Positions 1 to 9,573 of a DNA stretch of 64,000 nucleotides are shown here, one piece after another. A model generated the notes under the pieces. The model was not told where the DNA came from, ran no database searches, and saw nothing but the letters and a program-made list of their open reading frames with translations. The translations under genes and the position numbers were made by a program. The stretch lies in contig JAFTWC010000035.1 of NCBI GenBank assembly GCA_017465475.1, forward strand, positions 1-64,000, in the 5' to 3' direction. This DNA is from Lachnospiraceae bacterium (GTDB lineage Bacteria; Bacillota; Clostridia; Lachnospirales; Lachnospiraceae). Position 1 is the first letter of the stretch; every line of letters starts with the position of its first letter.

Positions 1-5
1 CTCAT

Positions 6-108
6 ATCTTGTGTTATACTAGCCATGCGAGAACAGACTCCTTTGCTTTATTTTTGTTTTGTGGTGATTCAAATATAACACAAAGATCTGGTCTCGCATA
101 TTTTTTTA
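6..108 (+). ncRNA. Possible pseudoknotted RNA ending in a U-run
   Basis: Two long complementary pairs interleave. Bases 6-18 pair with 74-87 (13 pairs, one bulged base). Bases 25-37 pair with 87-99 (12 of 13 pairs). The order is stem1-5', stem2-5', stem1-3', stem2-3', and the two 3' arms abut, which is the layout of an H-type pseudoknot. A run of seven T at 101-107 follows directly, as in an intrinsic terminator on the + strand. No coding region was recognised. It could be the 3' end of a small RNA, or an elaborate terminator of a gene lying left of the window. I do not recognise an RNA family. Confidence 0.4.
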
Positions 109-170
109 TTCAGTTGTAACATATGTATTGTAATCCTACAGCAGTCTTTTTTGTGTGTATGAAAACTTTC

Positions 171-199
171 TTGACAATTAAAGGATATACGTCTATACT
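171..199 (+). promoter_or_regulatory. Sigma-A-type promoter of the MutS-family gene
   Basis: TTGACA at 171-176 and TATACT at 194-199 are 17 bases apart. The -35 is a perfect match and the -10 matches five of six. It lies about 40 bases before the start codon at 237, which has the RBS-like sequence gtgaggt. It probably drives the first gene and the following rnhA and mutS. Confidence 0.75.
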
Positions 200-236
200 T
201 TATCTTGTATAATTATATCAAAAAGTGAGGTAGAAC

Positions 237-1910
237 ATGGAATATTTTGTGTTTGGTGCGGTGGTAGTTTTATTCCTGATAGGAAAGGGAATGTACGACA
301 AAAAGAAATATAAGGCGCGAATTCGAAGGATGCTGGCAGAAGAGTTCGGAACTGTCTCCGAAGAGGAATATACATCAGAAAAACTGGAGGCAATAAAAAG
401 TTATTATAATGCCACAAAAAGAAAGAATTATGATGTTGATGATATTACATGGAATGATTTGGAACTGGATGATATATATATGGTCATGAACCGTACGGTC
501 AGTGCCATGGGTGAAGAATATTTATATGCAATGCTTCGCAAACCGGAGTTCGATCCTTCGGAGATGAAAGAAAGGGAACGGATTATTTCATTTTTTTTAC
601 AACAGGCTGAAAAACGCGTGAATGTACAGGAAGCGTTGTATCAAATCGGAAAAAACAGACGGTATTCGGTATATGAATGCATGAATTATATTAAGGAAAT
701 CAAAAGAGAATCCAATGTTATGCATATTCTTTCGGCGCTTGGATTAATCGGTGCAATTGTGTTTGCCTTTCTTATGCCGAAGTTTGGCGTGATTGCTACT
801 TGCGTTGTTGTAACCTACAATCTGACGTCTTATATGAAGCGGAAAGGAGAACTGGATGCGTATTTGAGTTCTGTGACGTATTTGATTCGCCTTCTTTACG
901 CAGCGGAAGATGTTGCAAAGCTTGATGTGCCGGAGCTTTTTTCTTATATAGAGAGGATGAAGGACATTAATAAACATTTTGCAGCCTTTAAACGTAATTT
1001 TTGGATTATCGGAAGTAGAAAACCTACGGGAGATATGATGGAGATGCTTGTGTCTTATCTTCGGATGTTGTTTCATATCGATTTGATTAAGTTTAATCGC
1101 ATGTTAAAGATTTATGATAAGCATGTGGAAAAATTAAACGAGCTTTATGAAGTTGTGGGCTATTTAGATTCTCTTTGTGCAGCGGCATCTTTCAGAGCCT
1201 TGTTAGGAAGTGACGGCTATTGTGCTCCGGAGCTTTTGGACAATCCTACACCGAGTTATGAAGCAGAAGGGTTATATCATCCGCTTTTGGACAATCCGGT
1301 GACAAATTCCATAAAAGCAAGCCGGAGTGTTTTGCTAACCGGTTCCAATGCATCGGGAAAATCCACGTTTTTAAAGTCCGTGGCCCTCAATGCGATTTTA
1401 GCACAGACAATTTATACCGTAGCTGCAAAATCCTATCGTGCATCCTATTTCCAGGTGCTTTCTTCCATGGCACTTCGGGATAATATGCAAAATAACGAAA
1501 GTTACTTCATTGTGGAAATAAAATCCTTAAGGCGTATGTTTGAGGCAGCAAAAGCGCCGGTTTGCACCTTATGTTTTGTGGATGAAGTACTTCGTGGCAC
1601 CAATACGGTGGAGCGAATCGCTGCGTCCCGTGAGGTTTTATCCGGTCTTGCGACTGCCGGAAGAACAATCTGCTTTGCGGCAACCCATGATATTGAATTG
1701 ACCTATTTATTGGAAAAAGATTGTGACAACTATCATTTCGAAGAAACCGTAACGGATGATAAAGTTGAATTTGATTATTTGTTGCACGAAGGACGTGCAA
1801 CTTCCCGGAACGCTATTAAACTTTTGCGAATGTTGGGCTATCCGGCGGATGTTATAGAACGTGCCGAAACAACAGCGGAGCATTTTTTGCAGACCGGTGA
1901 GTGGAGTTAA
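237..1910 (+). CDS. MutS-family DNA-binding ATPase with membrane segments
   Basis: This 557-residue protein has a C-terminal MutS ATPase domain. The Walker A motif is GSNASGKST (about residue 368) and the Walker B region is CFVDEVLRGTNT. A His follows in FAATHD. The N-terminal mismatch-recognition and connector domains of true MutS are absent. The N terminus has one hydrophobic stretch (about residues 3-17), and a second hydrophobic region lies near 160-200, so it may sit in the membrane. This fits the 'MutS-related' family found in Clostridia. Substrate and role are not known to me. It is followed after 18 bases by rnhA and then mutS, which suggests a DNA-maintenance operon. Confidence 0.8.
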   Translation: MEYFVFGAVVVLFLIGKGMYDKKKYKARIRRMLAEEFGTVSEEEYTSEKLEAIKSYYNATKRKNYDVDDITWNDLELDDIYMVMNRTVSAMGEEYLYAMLRKPEFDPSEMKERERIISFFLQQAEKRVNVQEALYQIGKNRRYSVYECMNYIKEIKRESNVMHILSALGLIGAIVFAFLMPKFGVIATCVVVTYNLTSYMKRKGELDAYLSSVTYLIRLLYAAEDVAKLDVPELFSYIERMKDINKHFAAFKRNFWIIGSRKPTGDMMEMLVSYLRMLFHIDLIKFNRMLKIYDKHVEKLNELYEVVGYLDSLCAAASFRALLGSDGYCAPELLDNPTPSYEAEGLYHPLLDNPVTNSIKASRSVLLTGSNASGKSTFLKSVALNAILAQTIYTVAAKSYRASYFQVLSSMALRDNMQNNESYFIVEIKSLRRMFEAAKAPVCTLCFVDEVLRGTNTVERIAASREVLSGLATAGRTICFAATHDIELTYLLEKDCDNYHFEETVTDDKVEFDYLLHEGRATSRNAIKLLRMLGYPADVIERAETTAEHFLQTGEWS

Positions 1911-1928
1911 AACGAAAGGAGTTATTTT

Positions 1929-2408
1929 ATGAAAGTAACTATGTATACAGATGGTGCGGCAAGAGGAAACCCTGACGGACCGGGCGGGTATGGTACCGTA
2001 CTTTCTTGTGTCGTTGGCGGAGAGGAGCATATCAGAGAGTATTCCGGCGGTTATGTTCGAACCACAAATAATCGAATGGAACTGATGGCGGCGATTATCG
2101 GCTTTGAAAACTTAACAAAGCCCTGTGAAGTGGATGTGTATTCCGATTCCCAGTATCTTGTGAAGGCATTTAATGAACACTGGCTGGAGGGGTGGATTAA
2201 AAAAGGATGGAAGCGTGGAAAAAATGAACCGGTGAAAAATGTGGACCTTTGGATGCGACTTTTAGTGGCAATGAAGCCCCATACGGTACAGTTTTTCTGG
2301 GTAAAGGGACATGCCGGTCATCCGCAGAATGAACGTTGTGATGTACTTGCTACCACCGCTGCCGACGGAGACCATTTGATGATTGATGAGGGGTTGGAGG
2401 AAGCATAA
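1929..2408 (+). CDS. rnhA: Ribonuclease HI
   Basis: This protein cleaves the RNA strand of RNA:DNA hybrids. At 159 residues it has the usual type 1 length. The four acidic active-site positions are visible: D in YTDGAARGNP, E in NRMELMAAI, D in YSDSQYLV and D in NERCDVLA. The conserved His is in KGHAGHPQN. The start has a good RBS (gaaaggag, nine bases upstream). It lies between two MutS-family genes, which fits a DNA replication and repair operon. Confidence 0.95.
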   Translation: MKVTMYTDGAARGNPDGPGGYGTVLSCVVGGEEHIREYSGGYVRTTNNRMELMAAIIGFENLTKPCEVDVYSDSQYLVKAFNEHWLEGWIKKGWKRGKNEPVKNVDLWMRLLVAMKPHTVQFFWVKGHAGHPQNERCDVLATTAADGDHLMIDEGLEEA

Positions 2409-2455
2409 AAATTTGAGATATCCTTTTGAAACATGTCAAAAGGCTAGGAGGAACC

Positions 2456-5131
2456 ATGGATAAGGCTACTTATGAGAAATTGACGCCTATGATGCAGCAT
2501 TATTTGGATACCAAGGATGCATACGGCGATTGTATATTGTTTTACAGATTGGGTGATTTTTACGAAATGTTTTTTGAGGATGCGGTGACGGTATCCAGAG
2601 AATTGGAATTGACCCTGACGGGAAAAAGCTGTGGGTTGGAAGAGCGTGCGCCTATGTGCGGTGTGCCGTTTCATGCGGCAGAAACCTATCTCAATCGTTT
2701 GGTAGGAAAAGGCTACCGTGTGGCAATCTGTGAACAGGTAGAAGATCCGAAGTTGGCCAAGGGGATGGTGAAACGTGAGGTTGTGCGGGTAGTAACACCG
2801 GGTACCAATACAAATCTTCAGAATTTGGACGAGGGCAAGAACAATTACCTCATGGGCATTTACTATAGTGGAGATTCTTTCGGTATCTCTGCAGTAGACG
2901 TAACCACCGGTGATTATTATGTAACGGAAGTGGATGAGGCTCGTAAGGCGGCGGATGAAATTACAAAGTTTGCACCGTCAGAGCTTATTTGTAATGCCTC
3001 TTTTGCCATGAGCGGTGTGGATTTGGAAGAGTTTAAGAGCCGATATCATATGGCTGTAGAGACTTTAGAAGAGCGGTTCTTTGACGGAGGTGCATGTGAG
3101 CGGTCCCTTATGAGTCATTTTAAGGTGGGCACTCTTGCAGGACTGGGGCTTACGGATTTTCCGCTTGGAGGGATTGCCGCCGGAGCGGTGATGCAATATT
3201 TAAAAGAGACTCAGAAGACATCCATGGAGCATATTACCCAGATTCAGACCTATGTTACCGGAAAATATATGATTTTAGACAGCAGTACCAGACGTAATTT
3301 AGAGCTGACGGAAACTCTTCGGGAAAAGCAAAAGAGAGGGTCTTTGCTTTGGGTGCTGGATAAGACGAAGACAGCTATGGGAGCCAGACTGCTTCGTAGC
3401 TGTATCGAACAACCGTTACTGGAGAAGGATGAAATTAATGACCGGCTTTCTGCGGTGGAAGAATTGAAGGAAAACGGTATTACAAGAGCTGAGTTACGGG
3501 AGTATTTAAATGCGGTGTATGATTTGGAACGTTTACTCAGCCGTGTAACGTATCGTTCCGCGAATCCGAGGGATATGCTGGCATTCCAGACTTCTCTTTC
3601 CATGCTTCCGCCGATTAAGACGTTGCTGACGGATTTGGAAGCACCTCTTTTGAAAAAAATTGATGACGAATTGGATACGCTGTCGGATTTGAGCGCCCTC
3701 ATCGAGGCGTCTATTGATCCGGAAGCTCCGCTTACGGTAAAAGAAGGCAGTATTATTAAAAGCGGGTACAACGAAGAGGTAGACCGCTTGCGTTTGGCAA
3801 AAACCGAAGGAAAAGGCTGGCTTGCCGAGGTAGAGGAACGGGAGCGCGAGGCAACCGGTATTAAAAATTTAAAGATTAAGTTTAACCGTGTGTTCGGCTA
3901 TTATTTTGAGGTGACCAATTCCTACAAAGATATGGTGCCGCAGACTTGGATTCGAAAGCAGACGTTAACCAATGCGGAGCGTTATACCACGGAGGAGTTA
4001 AAAAAGTTAGAAGAGGATATTTTGGGGGCGGAAGATAAGTTATTTTCCTTGGAATATTCTTTATTTGCAGAGATTCGAGAGGCCGTAGCCGCAGAGGTGG
4101 TGCGAATTAAGCAGACAGCGAAAGCGGTAGCTTGGCTGGATCTGTTTGCATCCTTGGCTACCGTAGCGGAGAAGAATCGTTTTGTACGTCCGGAAATCAA
4201 TAAAGAAGGTGTCTTACATATCGTGGGAGGCAGACATCCGGTAGTGGAACAGATGATTCCCAACGATATGTTTGTGGAAAATGATACTTATCTTGACAAT
4301 CAGGACAAGCGTATTTCCATTATTACCGGTCCGAATATGGCAGGTAAATCCACTTATATGCGTCAGACGGCTCTTATTGTGCTGATGGCACAGCTCGGCA
4401 GCTTTGTGCCGGCAAAAGAGGCTAAAATCGGCATTTGTGACCGTATCTTTACCCGCGTAGGTGCTTCGGATGACCTGGCTTCCGGCCAGAGTACGTTTAT
4501 GGTGGAAATGACGGAAGTGGCGAATATTTTACGGAATGCAACAAAGAATAGTTTACTTATTTTGGATGAAATCGGCAGAGGTACCAGTACTTTTGACGGT
4601 CTTAGTATCGCGTGGGCAGTGGTAGAGCATATTGCGGACCCGAAGCTTATTGGTGCTAAGGCGCTTTTTGCAACCCATTATCATGAGTTGACAGAACTGG
4701 AAGGAAAGCTTCCTGCCGTACATAATTATTGTATAGCCGTAAAAGAGCAGGGGGAGGATATTGTATTCCTTCGTAAAATTATTCCGGGCGGAGCGGATAA
4801 AAGCTACGGGATCCAAGTGGCTAAGCTTGCAGGCGTACCGGGTGCTGTGTTGGCCCGGGCAAGAGAAATTGCCGATGAACTTGCGGAACGTGATATTACG
4901 AAAAATGCTGCGCAGATTGAGGTAAAACAGGGGGGGAAGACCGGTGGCAGGACAAAGTCCGGTAAAGGAGAGAAAGATGCCTTAAACGGTCAAATAACCA
5001 TGTTTGGTACGGAAGAGTCCGACGATGCAGGCATTGCAAAGACCCTTCGTGAACTGAATTTGTCCATGATGACCCCGATTGATGCGCTGAATCTGCTTTA
5101 TAAGCTGCAGGAACAGGCAAAAAATTTATAG
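2456..5131 (+). CDS. mutS: DNA mismatch repair protein MutS
   Basis: MutS recognises mismatches and small loops and recruits MutL. I chose the ATG at 2456 because an aggagg RBS sits at 2446-2451; an in-frame TTG at 2426 lacks one. The 891-residue product has the N-terminal Phe-x-Glu mismatch motif in GDFYEMFFEDA. It also has the core and clamp domains, Walker A GPNMAGKST, and Walker B LDEIGRGTSTFDG. The tail carries a basic linker and a C-terminal helix typical of the tetramer or MutL-binding region. mutL follows at 6686. Confidence 0.97.
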   Translation: MDKATYEKLTPMMQHYLDTKDAYGDCILFYRLGDFYEMFFEDAVTVSRELELTLTGKSCGLEERAPMCGVPFHAAETYLNRLVGKGYRVAICEQVEDPKLAKGMVKREVVRVVTPGTNTNLQNLDEGKNNYLMGIYYSGDSFGISAVDVTTGDYYVTEVDEARKAADEITKFAPSELICNASFAMSGVDLEEFKSRYHMAVETLEERFFDGGACERSLMSHFKVGTLAGLGLTDFPLGGIAAGAVMQYLKETQKTSMEHITQIQTYVTGKYMILDSSTRRNLELTETLREKQKRGSLLWVLDKTKTAMGARLLRSCIEQPLLEKDEINDRLSAVEELKENGITRAELREYLNAVYDLERLLSRVTYRSANPRDMLAFQTSLSMLPPIKTLLTDLEAPLLKKIDDELDTLSDLSALIEASIDPEAPLTVKEGSIIKSGYNEEVDRLRLAKTEGKGWLAEVEEREREATGIKNLKIKFNRVFGYYFEVTNSYKDMVPQTWIRKQTLTNAERYTTEELKKLEEDILGAEDKLFSLEYSLFAEIREAVAAEVVRIKQTAKAVAWLDLFASLATVAEKNRFVRPEINKEGVLHIVGGRHPVVEQMIPNDMFVENDTYLDNQDKRISIITGPNMAGKSTYMRQTALIVLMAQLGSFVPAKEAKIGICDRIFTRVGASDDLASGQSTFMVEMTEVANILRNATKNSLLILDEIGRGTSTFDGLSIAWAVVEHIADPKLIGAKALFATHYHELTELEGKLPAVHNYCIAVKEQGEDIVFLRKIIPGGADKSYGIQVAKLAGVPGAVLARAREIADELAERDITKNAAQIEVKQGGKTGGRTKSGKGEKDALNGQITMFGTEESDDAGIAKTLRELNLSMMTPIDALNLLYKLQEQAKNL

Positions 5132-5203
5132 TGAATCCATAAATCGGGAAAACATAGGTTGAATTAACGTTAAAAAATCAGATGAGGAAAGGAGAAGGAA
5201 AGA

Positions 5204-5971
5204 ATGATGTATCGTAATGCATATAAAAAAATAAAAGTAAAAATGCAGAATGCCTTAACAGAGTTTAAAATTCTTCTTCGTTCCATACCGGCAACGGTGG
5301 TGACACTTTTTGTTGTGAGCGTGGTTTGTATGAATCTGCTTGCAAATAAGACACTGTTACAGCTGGACTGGATTGCGTTAGATGGCGGTATTTTGATTTC
5401 ATGGCTTTCTTTTATGTGTATGGATATTATTACAAAACATTTCGGGCCAAAGGCATCGAACCGGATTTCCATTCTTGCGGTGGGGATTAATTTGCTTACC
5501 TGTCTTATCTTTTTTGTGGCAAGTGCAATTCCGTCCAATGCGGGAGATTACAGTGCCTTTGACGGGATTTTCGGAGGAACGTGGTTTATTTTGTTGGGAA
5601 GTACCATTGCTTTTTTGGCATCTGCGGTGGTAAATAATACGTTAAACCAAATTATAGGGAATGGGTTTCGGAAAAATCCGGACGGACGTCTTGCTTATGT
5701 GACAAGAACCTATATATCTACATTTATCGGGCAGTTTCTCGATAATTTTATTTTCTCACTTATTGTGTTTGTAGGGTTTGCACCAATCTTTTGGGACGGT
5801 TTTTGCTGGACGGTACTGCAATGCGCAACCTGTGCGTTGACAGGAGCGGTTGCGGAATTGATTATGGAGATTGTGTTTTCGCCTATCGGATATCGGATTA
5901 CAACGAAATGGAAGTCCGAGTCGGTTGGGAAAGATTATTTTGAATTTATGGAAAGGGAGAAGCAATCATGA
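5204..5971 (+). CDS. VUT-family membrane transporter (YhhQ-like)
   Basis: This 255-residue polytopic protein has about six hydrophobic segments, and a MDIITKHFGPKA stretch typical of the VUT family. Members of this family are linked to uptake of queuosine precursors. The substrate here is inferred from the family only. I saw no preQ1-riboswitch-like sequence upstream that would support it. The start has a strong RBS (aaaggagaaggaaag). Its stop overlaps the next gene's start by four bases (ATGA), so the two are translationally coupled. Confidence 0.8.
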   Translation: MMYRNAYKKIKVKMQNALTEFKILLRSIPATVVTLFVVSVVCMNLLANKTLLQLDWIALDGGILISWLSFMCMDIITKHFGPKASNRISILAVGINLLTCLIFFVASAIPSNAGDYSAFDGIFGGTWFILLGSTIAFLASAVVNNTLNQIIGNGFRKNPDGRLAYVTRTYISTFIGQFLDNFIFSLIVFVGFAPIFWDGFCWTVLQCATCALTGAVAELIMEIVFSPIGYRITTKWKSESVGKDYFEFMEREKQS

Positions 5972-6621
5972 TAGTTTTAATTACAGGAACATCTCAGGGA
6001 ATCGGAAAAGCAATCGCGGAACTCTTTCTGAGAGAAGGACATACCGTAATCGGAATCGACAGACAGGTACAAAGTATCGAGCACGAGGCATATACCCATT
6101 ATGTATGTGATGTTCGGGATATAGAAAAACTTCCTGTTACAGAGGATATTGAAATACTGGTGAACAATGCAGGAACCCAGAATGAAGCGGATATTGACAT
6201 AAATTTAAAGGCCTTGATTGGGATTACGGAACGTTACGGAGTTCAGCCAAACATTAAGTCGGTGCTTAACATTGGTTCCGCCAGTGCCCATACGGGAGCC
6301 GAATTTCCGGAATACTGCGCCAGCAAAGGCGGTATTTTGGCGTATACAAAGAATGTAGCCATGCGTATTGCAAAGTATGGCGCCACTTGTAACAGCCTGG
6401 ATCCCGGCGGGGTACTGACTCCACTGAATGAGTGTGTGATGACTGATCCAAGGCTTTGGGCTCAAATTATGGAGGAAACACCGTTAAAGCGGTGGGCAAC
6501 ACCGGAAGAAATTGCAGAATGGGCTTATTTCCTGACCGTGACAAATAAATTTTGTACGGGACAGAGTATTTTGGTAGACGGCGGAGAAGCGATTAACTAT
6601 CACTTTGTTTGGAAGGATTAA
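5968..6621 (+). CDS. Short-chain dehydrogenase/reductase
   Basis: This 217-residue protein is a classical SDR with an N-terminal Rossmann fold (TGTSQGIG). It has the NNAG motif, a catalytic Ser in NIGSASAH and the Tyr-x-x-x-Lys pair in YCASKGG. The C-terminal FCTGQSILVDGG is typical of SDRs that resemble 3-oxoacyl reductases. It is somewhat shorter than the usual 240-250 residues. The substrate cannot be told. It is coupled to the upstream transporter by a four-base overlap. Confidence 0.85.
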   Translation: MIVLITGTSQGIGKAIAELFLREGHTVIGIDRQVQSIEHEAYTHYVCDVRDIEKLPVTEDIEILVNNAGTQNEADIDINLKALIGITERYGVQPNIKSVLNIGSASAHTGAEFPEYCASKGGILAYTKNVAMRIAKYGATCNSLDPGGVLTPLNECVMTDPRLWAQIMEETPLKRWATPEEIAEWAYFLTVTNKFCTGQSILVDGGEAINYHFVWKD

Positions 6622-6685
6622 GATTCGGATTTTTAAGGAGTTTCTATAAAATGGTTTGTAAGTAAGGGTTGAAAGGAGCAAACAC

Positions 6686-8803
6686 ATGGGCAAGATTGCT
6701 TTACTGGATAAAAATACCATTGATAAGATTGCGGCAGGTGAAGTGGTGGAACGTCCGGCTTCCGTGGTAAAGGAATTGACGGAAAATGCCATTGATGCCG
6801 GTGCGAATATGATTACCGTGGAATTAAAGGAAGGCGGAAGCGGGCTCATTCGTATTACGGACAATGGATCAGGTATTGCGGCGGAGGACGTAAAAACCGC
6901 ATTTTTGCGCCATTCTACCAGTAAAATCCGTACCGTGGAGGATTTGCTTACCGCAGGGAGCCTTGGGTTCCGCGGAGAGGCTTTATCCAGTATTTCTGCT
7001 GTAGCTCAGGTGGAACTGATTACCAAGACCAAGGATTCTTTTGTGGGAACCAGATATCTGATTGACGGTGGTGTGGAACAGGCGATGGAAGAGGCCGGTT
7101 GCCCGGACGGAACCACATTTTTAATTCGAAATTTGTTCTATAACGTACCGGCGCGCCGGAAGTTCTTAAAATCTGCCATGTCAGAGGCTGGACTTTGCTC
7201 GGAACTGATGCAGCGTATGGCACTTTCCAGACCGGAGATTGCGTACAAGTTTATTAATAACGGAAAAATCGTGCTTCAAACTTCCGGAAACGGAAATTTA
7301 AAAGAAGTAATTTATCAGATTTACGGGCGGGAGATTACCGCTAATTTGTTAGAAGTAAATCATATTGAAGAAAGTGCCGGAATTTCTGTGGCGGGTTTTA
7401 TCGGAAAACCGGTGGTGTCCAGAGGAAATCGAAATTACGAGAACTATTTTATTAACGGACGATACATTAAGAGCAGTGTGGTCAGTAAGGCCATTGAAGA
7501 AGCGTATCGTTCCTATATGATGCAACATAAGTATCCTTTTACGGCATTACATATTTCCATGGATACAGCTATGATTGATGTCAATGTGCATCCGACAAAG
7601 CTGGAGGTGCGGTTCTCCGACAGTGAAGCAGTGTATTATGCCGTATACCATGCGGTACGGGATGCATTGGCCGGAAAGAACATGATTCCGCAGGTGGGAT
7701 TCGGAAAAGAAGAAAAGTCTACACCTGTCGAATTGCGGAAGAAAGAGTCGAGACCGGAACAGTTTGAGACGGTACGAATAGCACAACAGGCAGGGCAGAG
7801 ACCGGCGGCAGGAGTAACTGTACATACGGAAGAAAAAACAGCAAGAACCGTGGCACCCGTTTTTAAACAAGCAGAAAAGACAGAGAAAATCATAGAAGAG
7901 CCTCCGGTAAAACCGTTGCAAACAGACAGAGAAACCGCAGAAACAAAGGGAAACAAGATAGTTGAACCGATAAAGGAAATTATTACAGAGAATAGAAGCG
8001 GCAATGTACTTAGGGAAGAACAGGCACCGTATAAAGCTAAGAAAGAGGACAAGACAGATACTGATTCTACAAAAGTAGAAAAGCCGAGCTTTGAAGAAGA
8101 TTTAAACCTTTTTCAAGAAAAAACAGAGCAAAAGGAGCAAAAGGTTCCGCAAGTGAAGGAGCAGGAATCCGTTGCTTTTGTACAGGAGCAACTGGAACTT
8201 CCGAATCTCTTAAGTGATGAGAATAAGAAGGAATATCGTATCGTTGGTCAGTTGTTTGCCACCTATTGGCTCATTGAAATGGATGGCCAGTTGTTTATGA
8301 TTGACCAGCATGCGGCTCATGAAAAGATTTTGTTTGAGCAGACCATGAAACGCATCCGGGAAAAAGAAATGCTGACCCAGCAGATTGCACCGCCATATAT
8401 TGCCAGTCTTTCTCTTAGAGAGGAAGAGGTATTACAGGCACAGGCTGATGTGCTGCGGCACTTAGGCTTTGAATTTGAGCATTTCGGCGGTAGGGATTAT
8501 AAGGTAACCGGTGTCCCGGTAGATTTATGCGGACTTACCGGTGGTGAATTGTTTATGCAGCTTTTGGACGAACTGGTGGCGGAAAAGCTCCACGGAAGCC
8601 CGGAAGTTTTGGTGGAAAAGGTAGCCTCCATGTCTTGTAAGGCGGCGGTAAAGGGAAATATGGTACTGTCTGAGACGGAAGCCAAGGCAATGATTGATTT
8701 ATTGCTTACTCTGGACAATCCGTACCATTGTCCTCACGGAAGACCGACCACCATATCCATGACAAAGCAGGAAATCGAGAAGAAATTTAAGAGAATTGTG
8801 TAA
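6686..8803 (+). CDS. mutL: DNA mismatch repair endonuclease MutL
   Basis: MutL couples mismatch recognition to strand removal. The N-terminal GHKL ATPase has NAIDAGA, DNGSGI and GFRGEAL motifs. The C-terminal domain contains the metal-binding endonuclease motif DQHAAHEKILFE and a late CPHGRP motif. This is therefore the nicking type found in bacteria lacking MutH. A long low-complexity charged linker (about residues 345-490) joins the halves. The RBS is gaaaggag. Downstream, miaA would be the usual next gene, but about 6.7 kb of accessory genes intervene. Confidence 0.97.
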   Translation: MGKIALLDKNTIDKIAAGEVVERPASVVKELTENAIDAGANMITVELKEGGSGLIRITDNGSGIAAEDVKTAFLRHSTSKIRTVEDLLTAGSLGFRGEALSSISAVAQVELITKTKDSFVGTRYLIDGGVEQAMEEAGCPDGTTFLIRNLFYNVPARRKFLKSAMSEAGLCSELMQRMALSRPEIAYKFINNGKIVLQTSGNGNLKEVIYQIYGREITANLLEVNHIEESAGISVAGFIGKPVVSRGNRNYENYFINGRYIKSSVVSKAIEEAYRSYMMQHKYPFTALHISMDTAMIDVNVHPTKLEVRFSDSEAVYYAVYHAVRDALAGKNMIPQVGFGKEEKSTPVELRKKESRPEQFETVRIAQQAGQRPAAGVTVHTEEKTARTVAPVFKQAEKTEKIIEEPPVKPLQTDRETAETKGNKIVEPIKEIITENRSGNVLREEQAPYKAKKEDKTDTDSTKVEKPSFEEDLNLFQEKTEQKEQKVPQVKEQESVAFVQEQLELPNLLSDENKKEYRIVGQLFATYWLIEMDGQLFMIDQHAAHEKILFEQTMKRIREKEMLTQQIAPPYIASLSLREEEVLQAQADVLRHLGFEFEHFGGRDYKVTGVPVDLCGLTGGELFMQLLDELVAEKLHGSPEVLVEKVASMSCKAAVKGNMVLSETEAKAMIDLLLTLDNPYHCPHGRPTTISMTKQEIEKKFKRIV

Positions 8804-8815
8804 GGGGGGAACGGT

Positions 8816-9505
8816 ATGAGCGAGATTATTAATATCAACGAGAATACCTGGCGTATCGAAGACGGCTTTGTACGTATGTTTTTGTTAGCCGGAACAAAGG
8901 AGGCACTTCTTGTTGACAGCGGAGTAAGCGGACCTGATGCAAAGAAAATTGCGGAACGTATTACAAAGCTTCCTGTGAGGCTTATCAATACCCATGCGGA
9001 CGGTGATCATATTGCGGGAAATGAAGCTTTTCCTGAGTTTTATATGCATCCGAGGGAGGAAGTAAATTATCGGTTCCGTGGTAAAGGTGGGAAAATTGTT
9101 CCGGTACAACAAGGCGATGTGCTGGATTTAGGTGACAGACCTCTTGAAATTATTGATTTACCGGGACATACTCCGGGCAGTATTGCTATTTTGGATGTAA
9201 ATAACAAAGTGTTAATCGGTGGCGATTCCATTCAGGACGGACGCATCTATATGTTCGGAGAACAGCGAAATCTGTTGGATTACGTTACAAGTTTGGAGAA
9301 GCTTTCTGCCTATGAAGGTCGGTTTGATGAGGTGTATGCTTCCCACAGTACTGTTTCGGTGAAGCCGGACATTATTCCAAAGTTGATTGCCGGAGCAAAG
9401 CAGATACTTGCGGGAGAAGCTACCGGTGAAGAAATCGATATGTTCGGGAATTCCGTGTTGTTGTATCAATTTGAGTATGCAGGATTTTTGTGTCCGAAGA
9501 AGTAA
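8816..9505 (+). CDS. Metallo-beta-lactamase-fold hydrolase
   Basis: This 229-residue protein carries THADGDHIAGN, a variant of the HxHxDH zinc motif with Asp in the second position. It also has LPGHTPGS and a later GGDS metal ligand. The fold is clear. The substrate is not; family members include glyoxalase II and other thioester or ester hydrolases. The start has a ggggggaac RBS, 12 bases after mutL. Confidence 0.85.
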   Translation: MSEIININENTWRIEDGFVRMFLLAGTKEALLVDSGVSGPDAKKIAERITKLPVRLINTHADGDHIAGNEAFPEFYMHPREEVNYRFRGKGGKIVPVQQGDVLDLGDRPLEIIDLPGHTPGSIAILDVNNKVLIGGDSIQDGRIYMFGEQRNLLDYVTSLEKLSAYEGRFDEVYASHSTVSVKPDIIPKLIAGAKQILAGEATGEEIDMFGNSVLLYQFEYAGFLCPKK

Positions 9506-9573
9506 AACAGAGGATTAACAATTCTGCGGAAAACTATGAAAGAGAATTGTATCGGGAGGATAGAGGAGAGATT

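Noticed and set aside
3250-3771. Long antisense reading frame inside mutS
   Set aside because: It lies wholly within mutS on the opposite strand and has no motif.
5132-5203. preQ1 riboswitch upstream of the VUT transporter
   Set aside because: No preQ1-type hairpin or A-rich pseudoknot tail was seen.
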